Shown here one piece after another: positions 44,563 to 54,698 of a stretch of DNA of 64,000 bases. The notes beneath the pieces are model-generated. The model was not told the origin of the DNA. It made no database searches and saw only the letters and a program-made list of their open reading frames with translations. Source of the stretch: Neptunicoccus cionae (GTDB lineage: Bacteria > Pseudomonadota > Alphaproteobacteria > Rhodobacterales > Rhodobacteraceae); assembly GCF_002860325.1 (NCBI RefSeq), contig NZ_PKOJ01000002.1:62001-126000 (forward strand), in the 5' to 3' direction. Both the position numbers and the translations under genes were made by a program. The number at the start of each line of letters is the position of its first letter. Position 1 is the stretch's first letter.

Positions 44563-45444
44563 ATGGCCGTACTCGTAAACAAGAACACCAAAGTTATATG
44601 TCAGGGCATTACCGGCTCTCAGGGGACTTTCCACTCCGAGCAGGCGATTGAATATGGCACGCAGATGGTTGGCGGTGTCACACCGGGCAAAGGCGGGCAA
44701 ACCCACCTGAACATGCCGGTTTTCAACTCTGTCCATGAAGCCAAAGCCAAGACCGAAGCCAATGCTTCCGTGATCTACGTACCCCCGCCCTTTGCTGCGG
44801 ATTCCATTCTGGAAGCGATTGATGCGGAAATGGAACTGATCGTCTGCATCACCGAAGGTATTCCGGTATTGGACATGATGAAGGTGAAACGGGCGCTTGA
44901 AGGCTCCAAATCCCTGCTGATCGGTCCGAACTGCCCGGGCGTTATTACACCGGGCGAATGTAAAATTGGCATCATGCCGGGCCACATCCACAAGCCGGGT
45001 TCAGTGGGCATCGTTTCCCGCTCCGGTACGCTGACATATGAGGCCGTTGGCCAGACATCTGCTGCCGGTCTCGGCCAGTCCACGGCCATCGGTATCGGTG
45101 GTGATCCGATCAAAGGCACCGAGCATATCGACTGTCTGGAAATGTTCCTTGCGGACCCTGACACCCATTCCATCATCATGCTGGGTGAAATCGGCGGTTC
45201 CGCCGAAGAAGAAGCTGCGCAATTCCTGAAAGACGAAGCCAAGAAGGGCCGTTCCAAGCCTTGCGCCGGTTTCATCGCGGGCCGCACAGCGCCTCCGGGC
45301 CGTCGCATGGGCCATGCCGGTGCGATAGTTGCAGGCGGCGTCGGTGGCGCGGAAGACAAGATCGAAGCGATGAAATCTGCTGGAATCGTTGTTGCTGACA
45401 GCCCTGCCGGACTCGGTGAAGCTGTTCTCAAGGCTATCGGCTGA
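44563..45444 (+). CDS. sucD: Succinyl-CoA synthetase alpha subunit
   Basis: The 293-residue alpha subunit binds CoA and carries the phosphorylated His. The N-terminal CoA-binding Rossmann domain has [17 protein letters not shown] and [33 protein letters not shown] and [10 protein letters not shown] follow. The active-site His is His251 in [20 protein letters not shown] precedes the ATG. Its stop shares one base with the next start (TGATG), coupling it to the unknown secreted-protein gene. Confidence 0.97.
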   Translation: MAVLVNKNTKVICQGITGSQGTFHSEQAIEYGTQMVGGVTPGKGGQTHLNMPVFNSVHEAKAKTEANASVIYVPPPFAADSILEAIDAEMELIVCITEGIPVLDMMKVKRALEGSKSLLIGPNCPGVITPGECKIGIMPGHIHKPGSVGIVSRSGTLTYEAVGQTSAAGLGQSTAIGIGGDPIKGTEHIDCLEMFLADPDTHSIIMLGEIGGSAEEEAAQFLKDEAKKGRSKPCAGFIAGRTAPPGRRMGHAGAIVAGGVGGAEDKIEAMKSAGIVVADSPAGLGEAVLKAIG

Positions 45445-46151
45445 TGCCCCGCCGCCCTGAAGGTTGCGCGGAAGTTGCGCACATATTCCTGACTGGCGGC
45501 TCTAAACTGACAAGGCGCGCCTGTCGCGCCTTGTGTGCCTCGCTTTTTGCAGCATGTGCCTCTGCGGCCCATGCTTTTGACGCGGCAGCCTGCACCACCC
45601 CTGTTCAGACCATAGCCGAGCTTGAGACAGCTTTGGGGGCTGACGGCTGGAGCGTTGTGGAAAAGCAAAGCAAACCCGTGATCGAGGCGCTGGCCTGGAT
45701 CGGGATGCCGCAGTATTTTGCGGGTGACAGCGGCGGGCGTTCCCAGTCTTACGTGCTGGATCTGAAACGAAACACTGCAAAGGGCTATTTTCGCAAGAAA
45801 GACCTGCCGAATGCCCAGACCCGCATTCTGACCCGAAGGGTTGGACGCGATACCGAACTGGTGCTTGTTTCGTGGCTGAAAACGTCCTTGATGGAAATCA
45901 ACCTCACCTGCGACTTCGCCTTGAGCGAGACCACCACCGCCCCCTTGCGCAATGACCATTCGCCCCTAGCTTATTCCAAAGGGTACGCCCGCGTGCCGAC
46001 GATGAATTCCGCTGAAAACGGAGCACCCTCTTCTGTACAGATCGTCTTTCTGGACAGCGAAACACTGAAATCAGGCTTGAAAACCAATATTCCGGCCTCC
46101 GCAATCTTCTCAACCTCCCTGAGCTATCCCGCAAAGGACCACACACCATGA
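45444..46151 (+). CDS. Unknown exported protein between sucD and sucA
   Basis: I do not recognise this 235-residue protein. It has a long N-terminal region with a basic stretch and a hydrophobic core (ALCASLFAACASAAHAFDAAAC), so it is probably exported to the periplasm. The mature part has several Cys, a Trp-rich segment ALAWIGMPQYF, LVLVSWLKTSLMEI and a polar C-terminal half. The only usable start, ATG 45444, overlaps the sucD stop (TGATG), and its stop overlaps the sucA start (ATGA). It is thus translationally coupled on both sides to TCA-cycle genes. Base composition looks like its neighbours, so recent transfer is not indicated. Confidence 0.8.
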   Translation: MPRRPEGCAEVAHIFLTGGSKLTRRACRALCASLFAACASAAHAFDAAACTTPVQTIAELETALGADGWSVVEKQSKPVIEALAWIGMPQYFAGDSGGRSQSYVLDLKRNTAKGYFRKKDLPNAQTRILTRRVGRDTELVLVSWLKTSLMEINLTCDFALSETTTAPLRNDHSPLAYSKGYARVPTMNSAENGAPSSVQIVFLDSETLKSGLKTNIPASAIFSTSLSYPAKDHTP

Positions 46152-49105
46152 CCGAACTTCCTTCCAACGACCAGTTTAACGCTGAGAGTTTTTTGCAGGG
46201 ACATAACGCTGAATATATCGAACAGCTTTATGCGCGGTTTACCAAAGATCCCGCTGCGGTGGATGCAGCATGGGCCGAGTTTTTCCGTTCAATGGACGAT
46301 CCGGCCAAGGATGTGCAGGCGGAAGCCGCCGGTCCAAGCTGGGCCCGTAGCGACTGGCCTCCCCAGCCCAATGACGAGTTGACAGCAGCACTGGACGGTC
46401 AATGGGGAGTAGACCCGAGTGCGAATGCCGAGAAGAAAATCACTGAAAAAGCTGCTGAACAGGGCGTGGCTATTTCCGAGACACAAGTGCGTCAGGCAGT
46501 ACTGGATTCTGTTCGCGCACTGATGCTGATCCGCGCTTACCGGATTGTTGGCCATCTGGCGGCTGATCTTGACCCGCTAAACATGCGCAAGACCGGCGAC
46601 CTGCCCGAACTGAAGCCGGAAAACTACGGCTTTACTGAAGCAGACATGGACCGCCCGATCTTCCTTGATAACGTTCTGGGGCTTGAGACAGCCACCATGC
46701 GGGAAATCCTCGAGATTGTGAAACGCACTTATTGTGGCACTTTCGCGCTGCAATACATGCATATTTCCGATGCGGAACAGGCAAGCTGGCTGAAAGAGCG
46801 GATTGAAGGATTTGGCAAGGAAATCCATTTCACCAAAGAAGGCCGTCGTGCCATCCTGCAAAAGATGGTCGAGGCTGAAGGTTTCGAGAAATTCCTGCAT
46901 GTGAAATACACCGGCACCAAACGGTTCGGTCTGGATGGCGGCGAGAGCCTGATCCCTGCGATGGAGCAGATCATCAAACGGGGCGGTGCGCTTGGCGTTC
47001 AGGACATCATTATCGGGATGCCCCACCGTGGCCGTCTGAACGTTCTGTCCAACGTTATGCAAAAACCCTTCCGCGCGATTTTCAACGAATTTCAGGGCGG
47101 CAGCTTCAAACCCGAAAGCGTGGATGGCTCGGGCGATGTGAAATACCATCTCGGCGCGTCCTCTGACCGGGAATTCGACGGAAATTCGGTTCACTTGTCG
47201 CTGACGGCTAACCCGTCCCACCTTGAAGCGGTAAACCCTGTGGTTCTGGGCAAGGCCCGCGCCAAACAGGAACAGCTTAACGATACAGAGCGCACCAAGG
47301 TTCTCCCAATCCTGCTGCACGGCGATGCGGCCTTTGCAGGGCAAGGTGTGGTTGCGGAATGCTTCGGCCTGTCCGGTCTGAAAGGTCACAAGACCGGCGG
47401 CACGATCCATATCGTGGTGAACAACCAGATCGGCTTTACCACGGCGCCGCACAATTCGCGCTCCAGCCCCTATTGCACCGATATTGCCCTGATGGTGGAA
47501 GCGCCGATCTTCCACGTGAACGGCGACGATCCGGAAGCTGTGGTTCACGCCGCCAAAGTCGCGATCGAGTTCCGCCAGAAGTTCAACAAGGATGTGGTGA
47601 TTGACATCATCTGCTACCGTCGTTTCGGGCACAACGAGGGCGACGAGCCCATGTTCACCAACCCTGAAATGTACACCCAGATCAAGAAGCACAAAACCAC
47701 TCTGGCAGTTTACACAGAGCGTCTGGTTAAGGACGGTCTGATCCCCGAAGGCGAAATCGAAGACCAGAAGGCAGCGTTTCAGGCCTATCTGAACGAGGAG
47801 TTCGAAGCCGGTAAAACCTATAAACCCAACAAGGCCGACTGGCTGGACGGGCGCTGGTCCCATCTGGACAAACGGGGCGAGGATTACCAGCGCGGGGCCA
47901 CATCGGTGGACGAAGACTCCCTGCGCAAAGTTGGCGAGGCGCTAACCACCCTGCCCGACGGGTTCAACGTACACCGCACCGTGTCCCGTCTGCTGGAAGC
48001 CAAGAAAGAGATGTTCGCCACCGGCAAGAACATCGACTGGGCCACAGCCGAGGCGCTGGCCTTTGGCACCTTGCTGCGCGAAGGCTATCCCGTGCGACTT
48101 TCGGGGCAGGATTCTACCCGCGGCACGTTTAGCCAGCGGCACTCCGGTATCATCGACCAGAAAACCGAAGAACGGTATCTGCCGCTGAATCACATTGCGG
48201 ACAAACAGGCAAAATATGAAGTCATTGACTCCATGCTGTCGGAATACGCCGTACTCGGCTATGAATACGGCTACACCCTTGCCGAACCAAATGCCCTGAC
48301 GCTTTGGGAAGCGCAGTTCGGCGATTTCGCCAACGGCGCGCAGATCATGTTCGACCAATTCATCTCCTCGGGCGAAAGCAAATGGCTGCGGATGTCCGGT
48401 CTGGTCTGCCTCCTGCCCCACGGCTATGAGGGACAAGGACCGGAGCACTCCTCTGCCCGTCTGGAACGCTTTCTAACCATGTGTGGCGGGGACAACTGGA
48501 TTGTTGCGAACTGTACAACACCTGCGAACTACTTCCACATCCTGCGCCGCCAGATGCACAGGACTTACCGGAAGCCGCTGATTTTGATGACACCCAAATC
48601 CCTGCTACGCCACAAGCTTGCAGTCTCCACTCTGGAAGAAATGGCTGAAGGCTCCAGCTTCCACCGTGTGCTCTGGGATGATGCGCAATACGGTAATTCG
48701 GAGACGAAACTGGTAGATGACGCAAAGATCAAACGGGTCGTTCTGTGTTCCGGCAAGGTTTATTATGACCTGCTGGAAGAGCGGGACAAACGGGGCATTG
48801 ATGACATCTACCTGCTGCGTCTGGAACAGTTTTACCCGTTCCCGGCCCACTCTATGGTGACAGAGCTGCAACGCTTCCCCGATGCAGATTTTGTCTGGTG
48901 TCAGGAAGAACCCAAGAACCAGGGGGCCTGGTCCTTTGTAGAGCCGAACATCGAATGGGTTCTGACCCGCATCGAACATAAGAACACCCGCCCGTCCTAC
49001 GTGGGCCGCAACGCTTCGGCGTCTCCGGCAACAGGTCTGGCAAGCCAACATAAAGCAGAACAACAAGCGCTGGTGAATGAAGCGCTGACATTGGAAGGAC
49101 ACTGA
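46148..49105 (+). CDS. sucA: 2-oxoglutarate dehydrogenase E1 component
   Basis: The 985-residue thiamine-diphosphate enzyme decarboxylates 2-oxoglutarate and passes the succinyl group to SucB. Family features in order are the N-terminal E2-binding segment ([18 protein letters not shown]), the [16 protein letters not shown] core, and the thiamine-binding region [15 protein letters not shown] to [25 protein letters not shown] and [17 protein letters not shown] lie in the C-terminal half. The start overlaps the previous stop as ATGA. SucB begins 2 bases after its stop. Confidence 0.97.
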   Translation: MTELPSNDQFNAESFLQGHNAEYIEQLYARFTKDPAAVDAAWAEFFRSMDDPAKDVQAEAAGPSWARSDWPPQPNDELTAALDGQWGVDPSANAEKKITEKAAEQGVAISETQVRQAVLDSVRALMLIRAYRIVGHLAADLDPLNMRKTGDLPELKPENYGFTEADMDRPIFLDNVLGLETATMREILEIVKRTYCGTFALQYMHISDAEQASWLKERIEGFGKEIHFTKEGRRAILQKMVEAEGFEKFLHVKYTGTKRFGLDGGESLIPAMEQIIKRGGALGVQDIIIGMPHRGRLNVLSNVMQKPFRAIFNEFQGGSFKPESVDGSGDVKYHLGASSDREFDGNSVHLSLTANPSHLEAVNPVVLGKARAKQEQLNDTERTKVLPILLHGDAAFAGQGVVAECFGLSGLKGHKTGGTIHIVVNNQIGFTTAPHNSRSSPYCTDIALMVEAPIFHVNGDDPEAVVHAAKVAIEFRQKFNKDVVIDIICYRRFGHNEGDEPMFTNPEMYTQIKKHKTTLAVYTERLVKDGLIPEGEIEDQKAAFQAYLNEEFEAGKTYKPNKADWLDGRWSHLDKRGEDYQRGATSVDEDSLRKVGEALTTLPDGFNVHRTVSRLLEAKKEMFATGKNIDWATAEALAFGTLLREGYPVRLSGQDSTRGTFSQRHSGIIDQKTEERYLPLNHIADKQAKYEVIDSMLSEYAVLGYEYGYTLAEPNALTLWEAQFGDFANGAQIMFDQFISSGESKWLRMSGLVCLLPHGYEGQGPEHSSARLERFLTMCGGDNWIVANCTTPANYFHILRRQMHRTYRKPLILMTPKSLLRHKLAVSTLEEMAEGSSFHRVLWDDAQYGNSETKLVDDAKIKRVVLCSGKVYYDLLEERDKRGIDDIYLLRLEQFYPFPAHSMVTELQRFPDADFVWCQEEPKNQGAWSFVEPNIEWVLTRIEHKNTRPSYVGRNASASPATGLASQHKAEQQALVNEALTLEGH

Positions 49106-49107
49106 TC

Positions 49108-50649
49108 ATGGCCGAGGTAAGAGTACCGACACTAGGCGAAAGCGTAACCGAAGCGACAATCGCCACATGGTTCAAACAACCCGGTGACAGTGTTGCCGTG
49201 GATGAAATGCTGTGCGAGCTGGAAACAGATAAAGTTACCGTCGAAGTGCCTTCCCCCGTGGCTGGCACTTTGGGCGAAATCGTTGCTGCCGAAGGCGAAA
49301 CCGTTGGCGTGGACGCACTGCTTGCCGTTATCAGCGAAGGCGGCGAAGCGACAGAGGCGCCTGCCAAGGCAGACACATCTGCCGAGGCGAAAGAGAGCGC
49401 GCAACCCGCAGACAACACAGCCAAACCGGCTGAGGGCGGCGCAGAAGTTCCTGTTATGGTCCCGGCTCTTGGTGAAAGCGTAACCGAAGCCACCGTTGCC
49501 ACATGGTTCAAAGCCGAAGGCGACGAAGTCGCTGCGGATGAAATGCTCTGTGAACTGGAAACCGACAAGGTGTCTGTCGAGGTTCCGGCCCCTGCTGCCG
49601 GTATCCTGACCAAAATCTACGCCGGTGACGGTGTTACGGTTGAAGCAGGCGCAAAACTGGCGTTGATCTCGGAAGGGGCCGGAAACGGTGCGGCCAAATC
49701 CGAACCTCAAGCAGTTGCTGCAACGGCTTCTCCACAAGTGACCAGCGACGGGATGAAAAACGCGCCTTCCGCTGAAAAACTGATGGCAGAAAAAGGTCTG
49801 ACAGCGGATCAGGTCACCGGCACAGGCCGTGACGGCCGGATCATGAAAGAAGACGTGCTGAAGGCCGAAGCCTCTGGCGGTGCGTCCAAACCGGCGGCTG
49901 CTACACCCCCACGGGCTGCTGCGTCGGCTCCTGTCGCTGCGGATCAGGCCGGACGCGAGGAACGGGTGAAGATGACCCGCCTGCGCCAGACCATCGCGCG
50001 TCGTCTGAAAGACAGCCAGAACACCGCCGCCATGCTGACCACCTACAATGAGGTGGACATGACCGAGGTGATGGCCCTGCGCAATGAATACAAAGACCTG
50101 TTCCTGAAGAAACACGGTGTGAAGCTCGGCTTCATGTCCTTCTTCACCAAAGCCTGTAACCACGCGCTGAAAGAAGTGCCCGAGGTGAACGCCGAAATCG
50201 ACGGTACAGATATTGTTTACAAAAACTACGTGAACATGGGGATCGCTGCGGGCACACCAACAGGACTGGTGGTTCCGGTGGTTAAGGATGCGGACAGCAT
50301 GTCTTTCGCCGAAATCGAAAAGGAAATCGCCCGTCTGGGTGGTCTGGCCCGTGACGGCAAACTGTCTATGGCAGATATGCAGGGCGGCAGCTTCACCATC
50401 TCCAACGGTGGCGTGTACGGCTCTCTGATGTCCTCGCCCATTTTGAACCCGCCGCAATCGGGTATTCTGGGGATGCACAAAATTCAGGACCGTCCGATGG
50501 CGATCAACGGCGAAGTTGTGATCCGTCCGATGATGTATCTGGCCCTGTCCTACGATCACCGCATCGTGGATGGCAAAGGGGCTGTGACCTTCCTTGTTCG
50601 GGTTAAAGAAGCCCTTGAAGATCCCCGTCGCCTGTTGATGGATCTTTAA
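49108..50649 (+). CDS. sucB: Dihydrolipoyl succinyltransferase (E2) with two lipoyl domains
   Basis: This 513-residue E2 core of the 2-oxoglutarate dehydrogenase complex is unusual in carrying two tandem lipoyl domains. Lipoylated Lys residues are expected at Lys42 and Lys154, each in ELETDKV. Ala/Pro-rich linkers separate them from the peripheral-subunit-binding domain ([20 protein letters not shown]) and the catalytic domain, where DHRxxDG is [10 protein letters not shown] with His484 and Asp488. E. coli SucB has a single lipoyl domain. The start lies 2 bases after sucA. Confidence 0.97.
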   Translation: MAEVRVPTLGESVTEATIATWFKQPGDSVAVDEMLCELETDKVTVEVPSPVAGTLGEIVAAEGETVGVDALLAVISEGGEATEAPAKADTSAEAKESAQPADNTAKPAEGGAEVPVMVPALGESVTEATVATWFKAEGDEVAADEMLCELETDKVSVEVPAPAAGILTKIYAGDGVTVEAGAKLALISEGAGNGAAKSEPQAVAATASPQVTSDGMKNAPSAEKLMAEKGLTADQVTGTGRDGRIMKEDVLKAEASGGASKPAAATPPRAAASAPVAADQAGREERVKMTRLRQTIARRLKDSQNTAAMLTTYNEVDMTEVMALRNEYKDLFLKKHGVKLGFMSFFTKACNHALKEVPEVNAEIDGTDIVYKNYVNMGIAAGTPTGLVVPVVKDADSMSFAEIEKEIARLGGLARDGKLSMADMQGGSFTISNGGVYGSLMSSPILNPPQSGILGMHKIQDRPMAINGEVVIRPMMYLALSYDHRIVDGKGAVTFLVRVKEALEDPRRLLMDL

Positions 50650-50655
50650 CCAATT

Positions 50656-50680
50656 CGGCGGGCTGCACTGCGGCCCGCCG
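50656..50680 (+). other. Hairpin between sucB and the MAPEG gene
   Basis: CGGCGGGC (50656-50663) pairs with GCCCGCCG (50673-50680) around a 9-base loop, just after the sucB stop. It is followed by CTCTCCTC with no T tract. It may slow or partly stop transcription inside the operon, or protect the 3' end of the sucAB message. Confidence 0.5.
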
Positions 50681-50714
50681 CTCTCCTCATTGGCGCCGGT
50701 AAGGAAGATGCAAG

Positions 50715-51125
50715 ATGACCACTGAGATCACAGTCCTGACCTACGCGGCCCTGCTGCAAGTGGTGCAATTCGCGCTGATGTCGATTTCCGCCAATCTGGA
50801 TGTTGGACCGGGCAAAACCATGTCGCCGCGCGATCCGTCCCGACTGGGCAAACCTGTGCAGGAATTGCTGTCCGAAAAGCCGGGCCGCCTGTTCCGCGCC
50901 TTTAACAACCATTTCGAAGGCCTGATCCTGTTTACCATCGCCGTTGTGGTCGTTACCCTTGGCGAGCAGTCTACCGGCTTTACCGCGATTTGCGCCTGGG
51001 TCTATCTCGGCGCTCGTATTCTCTACATTCCGGCCTATTACTACGGCCTTGCGCCGGGTCGTTCGATCATCTGGTTTGTCGGGTTCCTTGCAACTGTCTT
51101 TATGCTGCTGGCTGCACTGGTATGA
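50715..51125 (+). CDS. MAPEG family membrane protein
   Basis: This 136-residue membrane protein has about four hydrophobic helices: VLTYAALLQVVQFALMSIS, EGLILFTIAVVVVTLG, FTAICAWVYLGARILYI and [20 protein letters not shown]. The conserved RAFNNHFEGLILF and YLGARILYIPAYYYGL place it in the MAPEG family (microsomal glutathione transferase-like). Glutathione-dependent activity of bacterial members is largely unproved. AAGGAAGATG lies upstream of the ATG. Its stop overlaps the next start as ATGA. Its location inside the suc-lpd operon is notable and unexplained. Confidence 0.88.
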   Translation: MTTEITVLTYAALLQVVQFALMSISANLDVGPGKTMSPRDPSRLGKPVQELLSEKPGRLFRAFNNHFEGLILFTIAVVVVTLGEQSTGFTAICAWVYLGARILYIPAYYYGLAPGRSIIWFVGFLATVFMLLAALV

Positions 51126-51775
51126 TTGCGCTCGACCATATTGCGCTGGCGGCAGCCACCCTGTCCGAAGGCGTTGACTATGTAATGGCGCGGAGCGGCG
51201 TGACAGTGCCGTTCGGCGGTGCCCATCCCGGTCGCGGCACCCATAACGCGCTGACCGCCACCGGCGGGGGTACCTATCTGGAGATCATCGCCCCTGATCC
51301 CGAACAGGATGAACCGGAAACGCCACGCCTTTTCGATCTGGACGCGACAACCACCCGCGCTGCGCTGATGGGCGGGCCGCGGGTCCAGACCTATTTGCTC
51401 CGTACTGATGATATCGAACGGGACATGGCTATCTTCCGTGAACACGGTTTTGATCTTGGCGACTCCGTTACCGCTGCACGAGGCGACCTGCGCTGGAAAA
51501 TCGCGCTGCGCCCCGATGGAAAACTGAACGCCCAAGGGGTGGTTCCGGTGCTGTTGCAATGGCCCGAAGGCCCCCATGTAAGCGAGAGCATGGACAATCA
51601 AGGCTTTGCCCTGCACCGGCTTGAAATCCGCACTCCGCTGGCGGACGAACTTACATCGCTCTACCGTGCCCTTGGCCTTGTAGACGACCGAATTAAGGTG
51701 ATCCCTGCGGCAACCCCCGCGATCATCGCAACCTATCAAACCCCGGACGGCAAACTGGCCGTATTGGGCGACTGA
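51122..51775 (+). CDS. VOC/glyoxalase-like domain protein
   Basis: This 217-residue protein starts [20 protein letters not shown], the usual entry to a vicinal-oxygen-chelate fold. [11 protein letters not shown] provides the typical metal-binding Glu on an early strand. The second half is longer than single VOC modules and fits the glyoxalase-like family with two beta-alpha units ([13 protein letters not shown]). The substrate is not known. The start overlaps the MAPEG stop by 4 bases and the gene ends 20 bp before lpdA, so it is a member of the operon. A detoxifying or dioxygenase-like role is only a family-level guess. Confidence 0.85.
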   Translation: MIALDHIALAAATLSEGVDYVMARSGVTVPFGGAHPGRGTHNALTATGGGTYLEIIAPDPEQDEPETPRLFDLDATTTRAALMGGPRVQTYLLRTDDIERDMAIFREHGFDLGDSVTAARGDLRWKIALRPDGKLNAQGVVPVLLQWPEGPHVSESMDNQGFALHRLEIRTPLADELTSLYRALGLVDDRIKVIPAATPAIIATYQTPDGKLAVLGD

Positions 51776-51795
51776 CACCTAAAAGGAGACCTATC

Positions 51796-53184
51796 ATGGC
51801 AGACTATGACGTAATCATCATCGGTGGTGGCCCGGGCGGCTATGTCTGTGCGATCCGCTGTGCGCAACTCGGCCTGAAAACCGCCTGTGTCGAAGGCCGT
51901 GGCGCCCTTGGCGGCACCTGTCTGAACGTGGGCTGTATCCCGTCCAAAGCCTTGCTGCACGCGTCGCACATGCTGCACGAGGCAGAGCACAACTTCGCGA
52001 AAATGGGTCTGAAAGGCAAAAGCCCTTCTGTCGATTTCAAACAGATGCTGGCCTATAAAGACGAGACCATTGCGCAAAACACCAGTGGCGTTGAGTTCCT
52101 GTTCAAGAAAAACAAGGTCGACTACCTGCGCGGCTGGGGCAAGATCACCGGCAAGGGCGAGGTATCCGTTGATGGCGAAGTGCATAAGGCGAAAAACATC
52201 GTTATTGCCACAGGTTCCGAACCGTCTGCACTGAAAGGTGTCGAGGTTGACGAGAAAGTCGTCGTGACCTCCACAGGTGCGTTGGAACTGCCCAAAGTTC
52301 CAAAAACCATGGCTGTAATCGGTGCCGGCGTGATCGGGCTGGAACTCGGCTCTGTCTACTCCCGTCTTGGTACTGAAGTGACCGTGATCGAATACCTCGA
52401 TCACATCACGCCCGGCATGGACAAGGAAACCGGCAAGGCGCTGCAACGGGTGCTGAAGAAACAGGGTCTGAACTTTGTTCTGGGGGCCGCAGTTCAGAGC
52501 GTCGAAACCACCAAGACCAAAGCCAAACTGACCTACGAGACCCGCAAAAAAGGCGAATCTGTTACGATTGATGCCGACGTGGTTCTGGTTGCCACAGGGC
52601 GCAAACCCTTCACCGACGGTCTGGGCTTTACCGAACTTGGCGGCGAGATGACCGAACGGGGCCAGATCAAAACCAACGATACCTGGGGCACCAACATTGA
52701 CGGTGTCTACGCCATTGGGGACGTTATTGAAGGTCCGATGCTCGCCCATAAAGCCGAAGACGAAGGCATGGCCGTGGCAGAACAGATCGCAGGTAAGCAC
52801 GGTCACGTGAATTACGGCGTGATTCCGGGTGTGATCTACACCACACCCGAAGTGGCTTCTGTTGGCAAAACCGAAGAGCAACTGAAAGACGAAGGCGTTG
52901 ACTACAAGGTCGGCAAATTCCCCTTCATGGGCAACGGCCGCGCCAAGGCAGTGCATCAGGGCGACGGTTTTGTAAAACTTCTGGTGGACAAAAAGACAGA
53001 CCGGATTCTGGGGTGTCACCTGATCGGCCCGTCTGCCGGTGATCTGATCCATGAAATCTGTGTGGCGATGGAATTCGGTGCCTCTGCACAGGATGTGGCG
53101 CTGACCTGCCACGCCCACCCCACCTTCTCTGAAGCGGTGCGCGAAGCTGCACTCGCCTGCGGCGACGGCGCAATCCACGCGTAA
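51796..53184 (+). CDS. lpdA: Dihydrolipoyl dehydrogenase (E3)
   Basis: This flavoprotein reoxidises the dihydrolipoyl groups of SucB with NAD. The 462-residue protein has the FAD-binding [10 protein letters not shown] near the N terminus and the redox disulfide Cys42-Cys47 in [13 protein letters not shown]. The NAD-binding [11 protein letters not shown], the FAD-contacting [13 protein letters not shown] and the C-terminal catalytic His-Glu pair in [10 protein letters not shown] are all present. AAAAGGAGA precedes the ATG. Together with sucA and sucB it completes the whole 2-oxoglutarate dehydrogenase complex in one operon. Confidence 0.97.
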   Translation: MADYDVIIIGGGPGGYVCAIRCAQLGLKTACVEGRGALGGTCLNVGCIPSKALLHASHMLHEAEHNFAKMGLKGKSPSVDFKQMLAYKDETIAQNTSGVEFLFKKNKVDYLRGWGKITGKGEVSVDGEVHKAKNIVIATGSEPSALKGVEVDEKVVVTSTGALELPKVPKTMAVIGAGVIGLELGSVYSRLGTEVTVIEYLDHITPGMDKETGKALQRVLKKQGLNFVLGAAVQSVETTKTKAKLTYETRKKGESVTIDADVVLVATGRKPFTDGLGFTELGGEMTERGQIKTNDTWGTNIDGVYAIGDVIEGPMLAHKAEDEGMAVAEQIAGKHGHVNYGVIPGVIYTTPEVASVGKTEEQLKDEGVDYKVGKFPFMGNGRAKAVHQGDGFVKLLVDKKTDRILGCHLIGPSAGDLIHEICVAMEFGASAQDVALTCHAHPTFSEAVREAALACGDGAIHA

Positions 53185-53190
53185 CGGGTA

Positions 53191-53919
53191 GTGGAATTAT
53201 CTCTTCTGGCCGCCGGCGCGCTCGTCGGCGGTTTTGTGAACGGTCTGACAGGGTTCGGCTTTGCCTTGATGTCCGCCGGTTTCTGGCTGATCGTTCTTCC
53301 CCCCACAACTGTCGTGCCCCTGATGGCCACCTGCATGGCCTGTGGCCAGTTGCTGACCATGCCGCGGATCTGGCGCATGATCGAGGTAAGACGCGTGCTG
53401 CCCCTGACACTGGGCGGTCTGATCGGTGTGCCTTTCGGCATCGCCATGCTGCCCCATGTGCCGCTGCCCCAGTTCAAAGCAGGTGTGGCCCTCCTGATCT
53501 GTCTGAACCTGCTGTTTGTTCTGGTGCTGCAAAACCGCATTACCCTGCCACGACGGGGCGAACGGTTCCACTTTCCCATTGGTATTCTGTCAGGAATATT
53601 CGGGGGCATTTCTGCGCTGTCCGGTGTTGTCACGACCATCTGGGCCGGGCTGTTCGGCTGGACCAAACAGGAAAAGCGCGGGGTTTTTCAGGCTTTCAAC
53701 CTGTCGATGGCTTTGTTTTCGCTGTGCCTGTTCGGCTATTGGGGTTTTCTGGACAAACAGTTCTTTTACACCGCCCTGTTCGTAATCCCGTTAACCCTGA
53801 TCGCTGCTACAATCGGGCTGCGCGTGTTCGAGCGGATTGGCAATGCAGGGTTTACCAAAGTCATCAATCTGCTGCTGGGCCTGTCGGCATTGAACCTGCT
53901 GGTTTCAGTGTTCTTCTAG
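53191..53919 (+). CDS. TauE/SafE family permease (suc operon copy)
   Basis: This 242-residue polytopic membrane protein has the duplicated TauE/SafE motif GGFVNGLTGFGFALMSAGFW at the N terminus and GILSGIFGGISALSGVVTTIW in the second half, with about eight helices. Family members are proposed to move sulfite, sulfonates or other small anions. The GTG start is 6 bases after lpdA, so it is the last gene of the operon. It ends 3 bases before the convergent gntR. It is divergent from the family member at 28589 and is not a recent duplicate. Confidence 0.87.
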   Translation: MELSLLAAGALVGGFVNGLTGFGFALMSAGFWLIVLPPTTVVPLMATCMACGQLLTMPRIWRMIEVRRVLPLTLGGLIGVPFGIAMLPHVPLPQFKAGVALLICLNLLFVLVLQNRITLPRRGERFHFPIGILSGIFGGISALSGVVTTIWAGLFGWTKQEKRGVFQAFNLSMALFSLCLFGYWGFLDKQFFYTALFVIPLTLIAATIGLRVFERIGNAGFTKVINLLLGLSALNLLVSVFF

Positions 53920-53922
53920 GCG

Positions 53923-54573
53923 TCAGCTGCCCAACATCCGCAGACCTTGGGTCACATCGGCCCGAATAGCCAGCTTCAGCCCCGGTTCATCTCCTGCCCG
54001 CAATGCTGCGATCGCAGTGCGATGGTGTCCGGCGGCGTTGGGTCTCTGCAAACGGGCGTAAAGGGCGCTCATTGTCGGGCCGAGCTGCAACCAGACCGTC
54101 TCTACCATCGCCAGCATCGCCGGAGCCTGCGCCCGCAGATAAAGTGTGCGGTGAAATTCCAGATTGCTGCGGATATAACCCACCGCGTCTTTCTTGACGA
54201 TCATCTGTTCGATGGTTGTGTTGATGTTCTGAAGCCGTTCAATCAACGCCAGATGCGCCCGTGGCTGCGCACGCGCGGCCAGTTCCGGTTCCAACAACGC
54301 GCGGATGGATGCCAGCTCTTCGATCCGTTCGGTGCTGAGTTGAGGCGCCGAAACGCGGCCGGTCTTGGACAGGGACAATGCGCCTTCGGCAGTCAGACGG
54401 CGCACCGCCTCCCGCGCGGGGGTCATGGAAACACCATAGGTTTCAGCGATACCCCGAATGGTGATCGCCTGCCCCGGCGTGATCTCTCCGTGCATAATTT
54501 CGCTGCGCAAGGCGCGGAACACCCGCTCGTGAGTCGGGGTTGTTATTTCGGTGGGGCGATCTGATTTGCTCAT
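53923..54573 (-). CDS. GntR family regulator, FadR (FCD) subgroup
   Basis: This 216-residue regulator has an N-terminal winged helix (HERVFRALRSEIMHGEITPGQ, ETYGVSMTPAREAVRRL, GRVSAPQLS) and a C-terminal FCD ligand-binding domain. The FCD metal-site pattern is seen in SIRALLEPELAARA, SNLEFHRTLYLRA and GHHRTAIAALRAGD. FCD regulators sense organic acids. The palindrome TGTGATCACA ends 9 bp before its start codon and recurs twice upstream of sucC, so it probably represses itself and controls the suc-lpd operon. Little room is left for a leader, and no Shine-Dalgarno is visible. It is convergent with the TauE/SafE gene. Confidence 0.93.
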   Translation of the reverse strand: MSKSDRPTEITTPTHERVFRALRSEIMHGEITPGQAITIRGIAETYGVSMTPAREAVRRLTAEGALSLSKTGRVSAPQLSTERIEELASIRALLEPELAARAQPRAHLALIERLQNINTTIEQMIVKKDAVGYIRSNLEFHRTLYLRAQAPAMLAMVETVWLQLGPTMSALYARLQRPNAAGHHRTAIAALRAGDEPGLKLAIRADVTQGLRMLGS

Positions 54574-54581
54574 GCGGATTT

Positions 54582-54591
54582 TGTGATCACA
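54582..54591. promoter_or_regulatory. TGTGATCACA operator upstream of gntR
   Basis: A perfect copy of the palindrome found twice upstream of sucC lies here, with a shared TTTGTGATCACA core when the copies are aligned. On the minus strand it ends 9 bp before the gntR start codon, so binding would block transcription or initiation. It supports negative autoregulation. Confidence 0.75.
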
Positions 54592-54698
54592 TTTCCGGCG
54601 ATTGTCAATGACCGAACAGCCTGAGGCGCGGAACCTTTGAGGCCTGATTTTAGCGGCCGCGAATAAGCCTTGTTACCGAAAAAACAGTTGTCCGCCCG

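Noticed and set aside
49132-50559. 475-codon open frame on the minus strand opposite sucB
   Set aside because: It is an antisense shadow of a clear E2 gene, with no recognisable domain.
51736-53178. 480-codon open frame on the minus strand opposite lpdA
   Set aside because: lpdA on the plus strand has all family motifs; the antisense frame has none and follows from codon bias.
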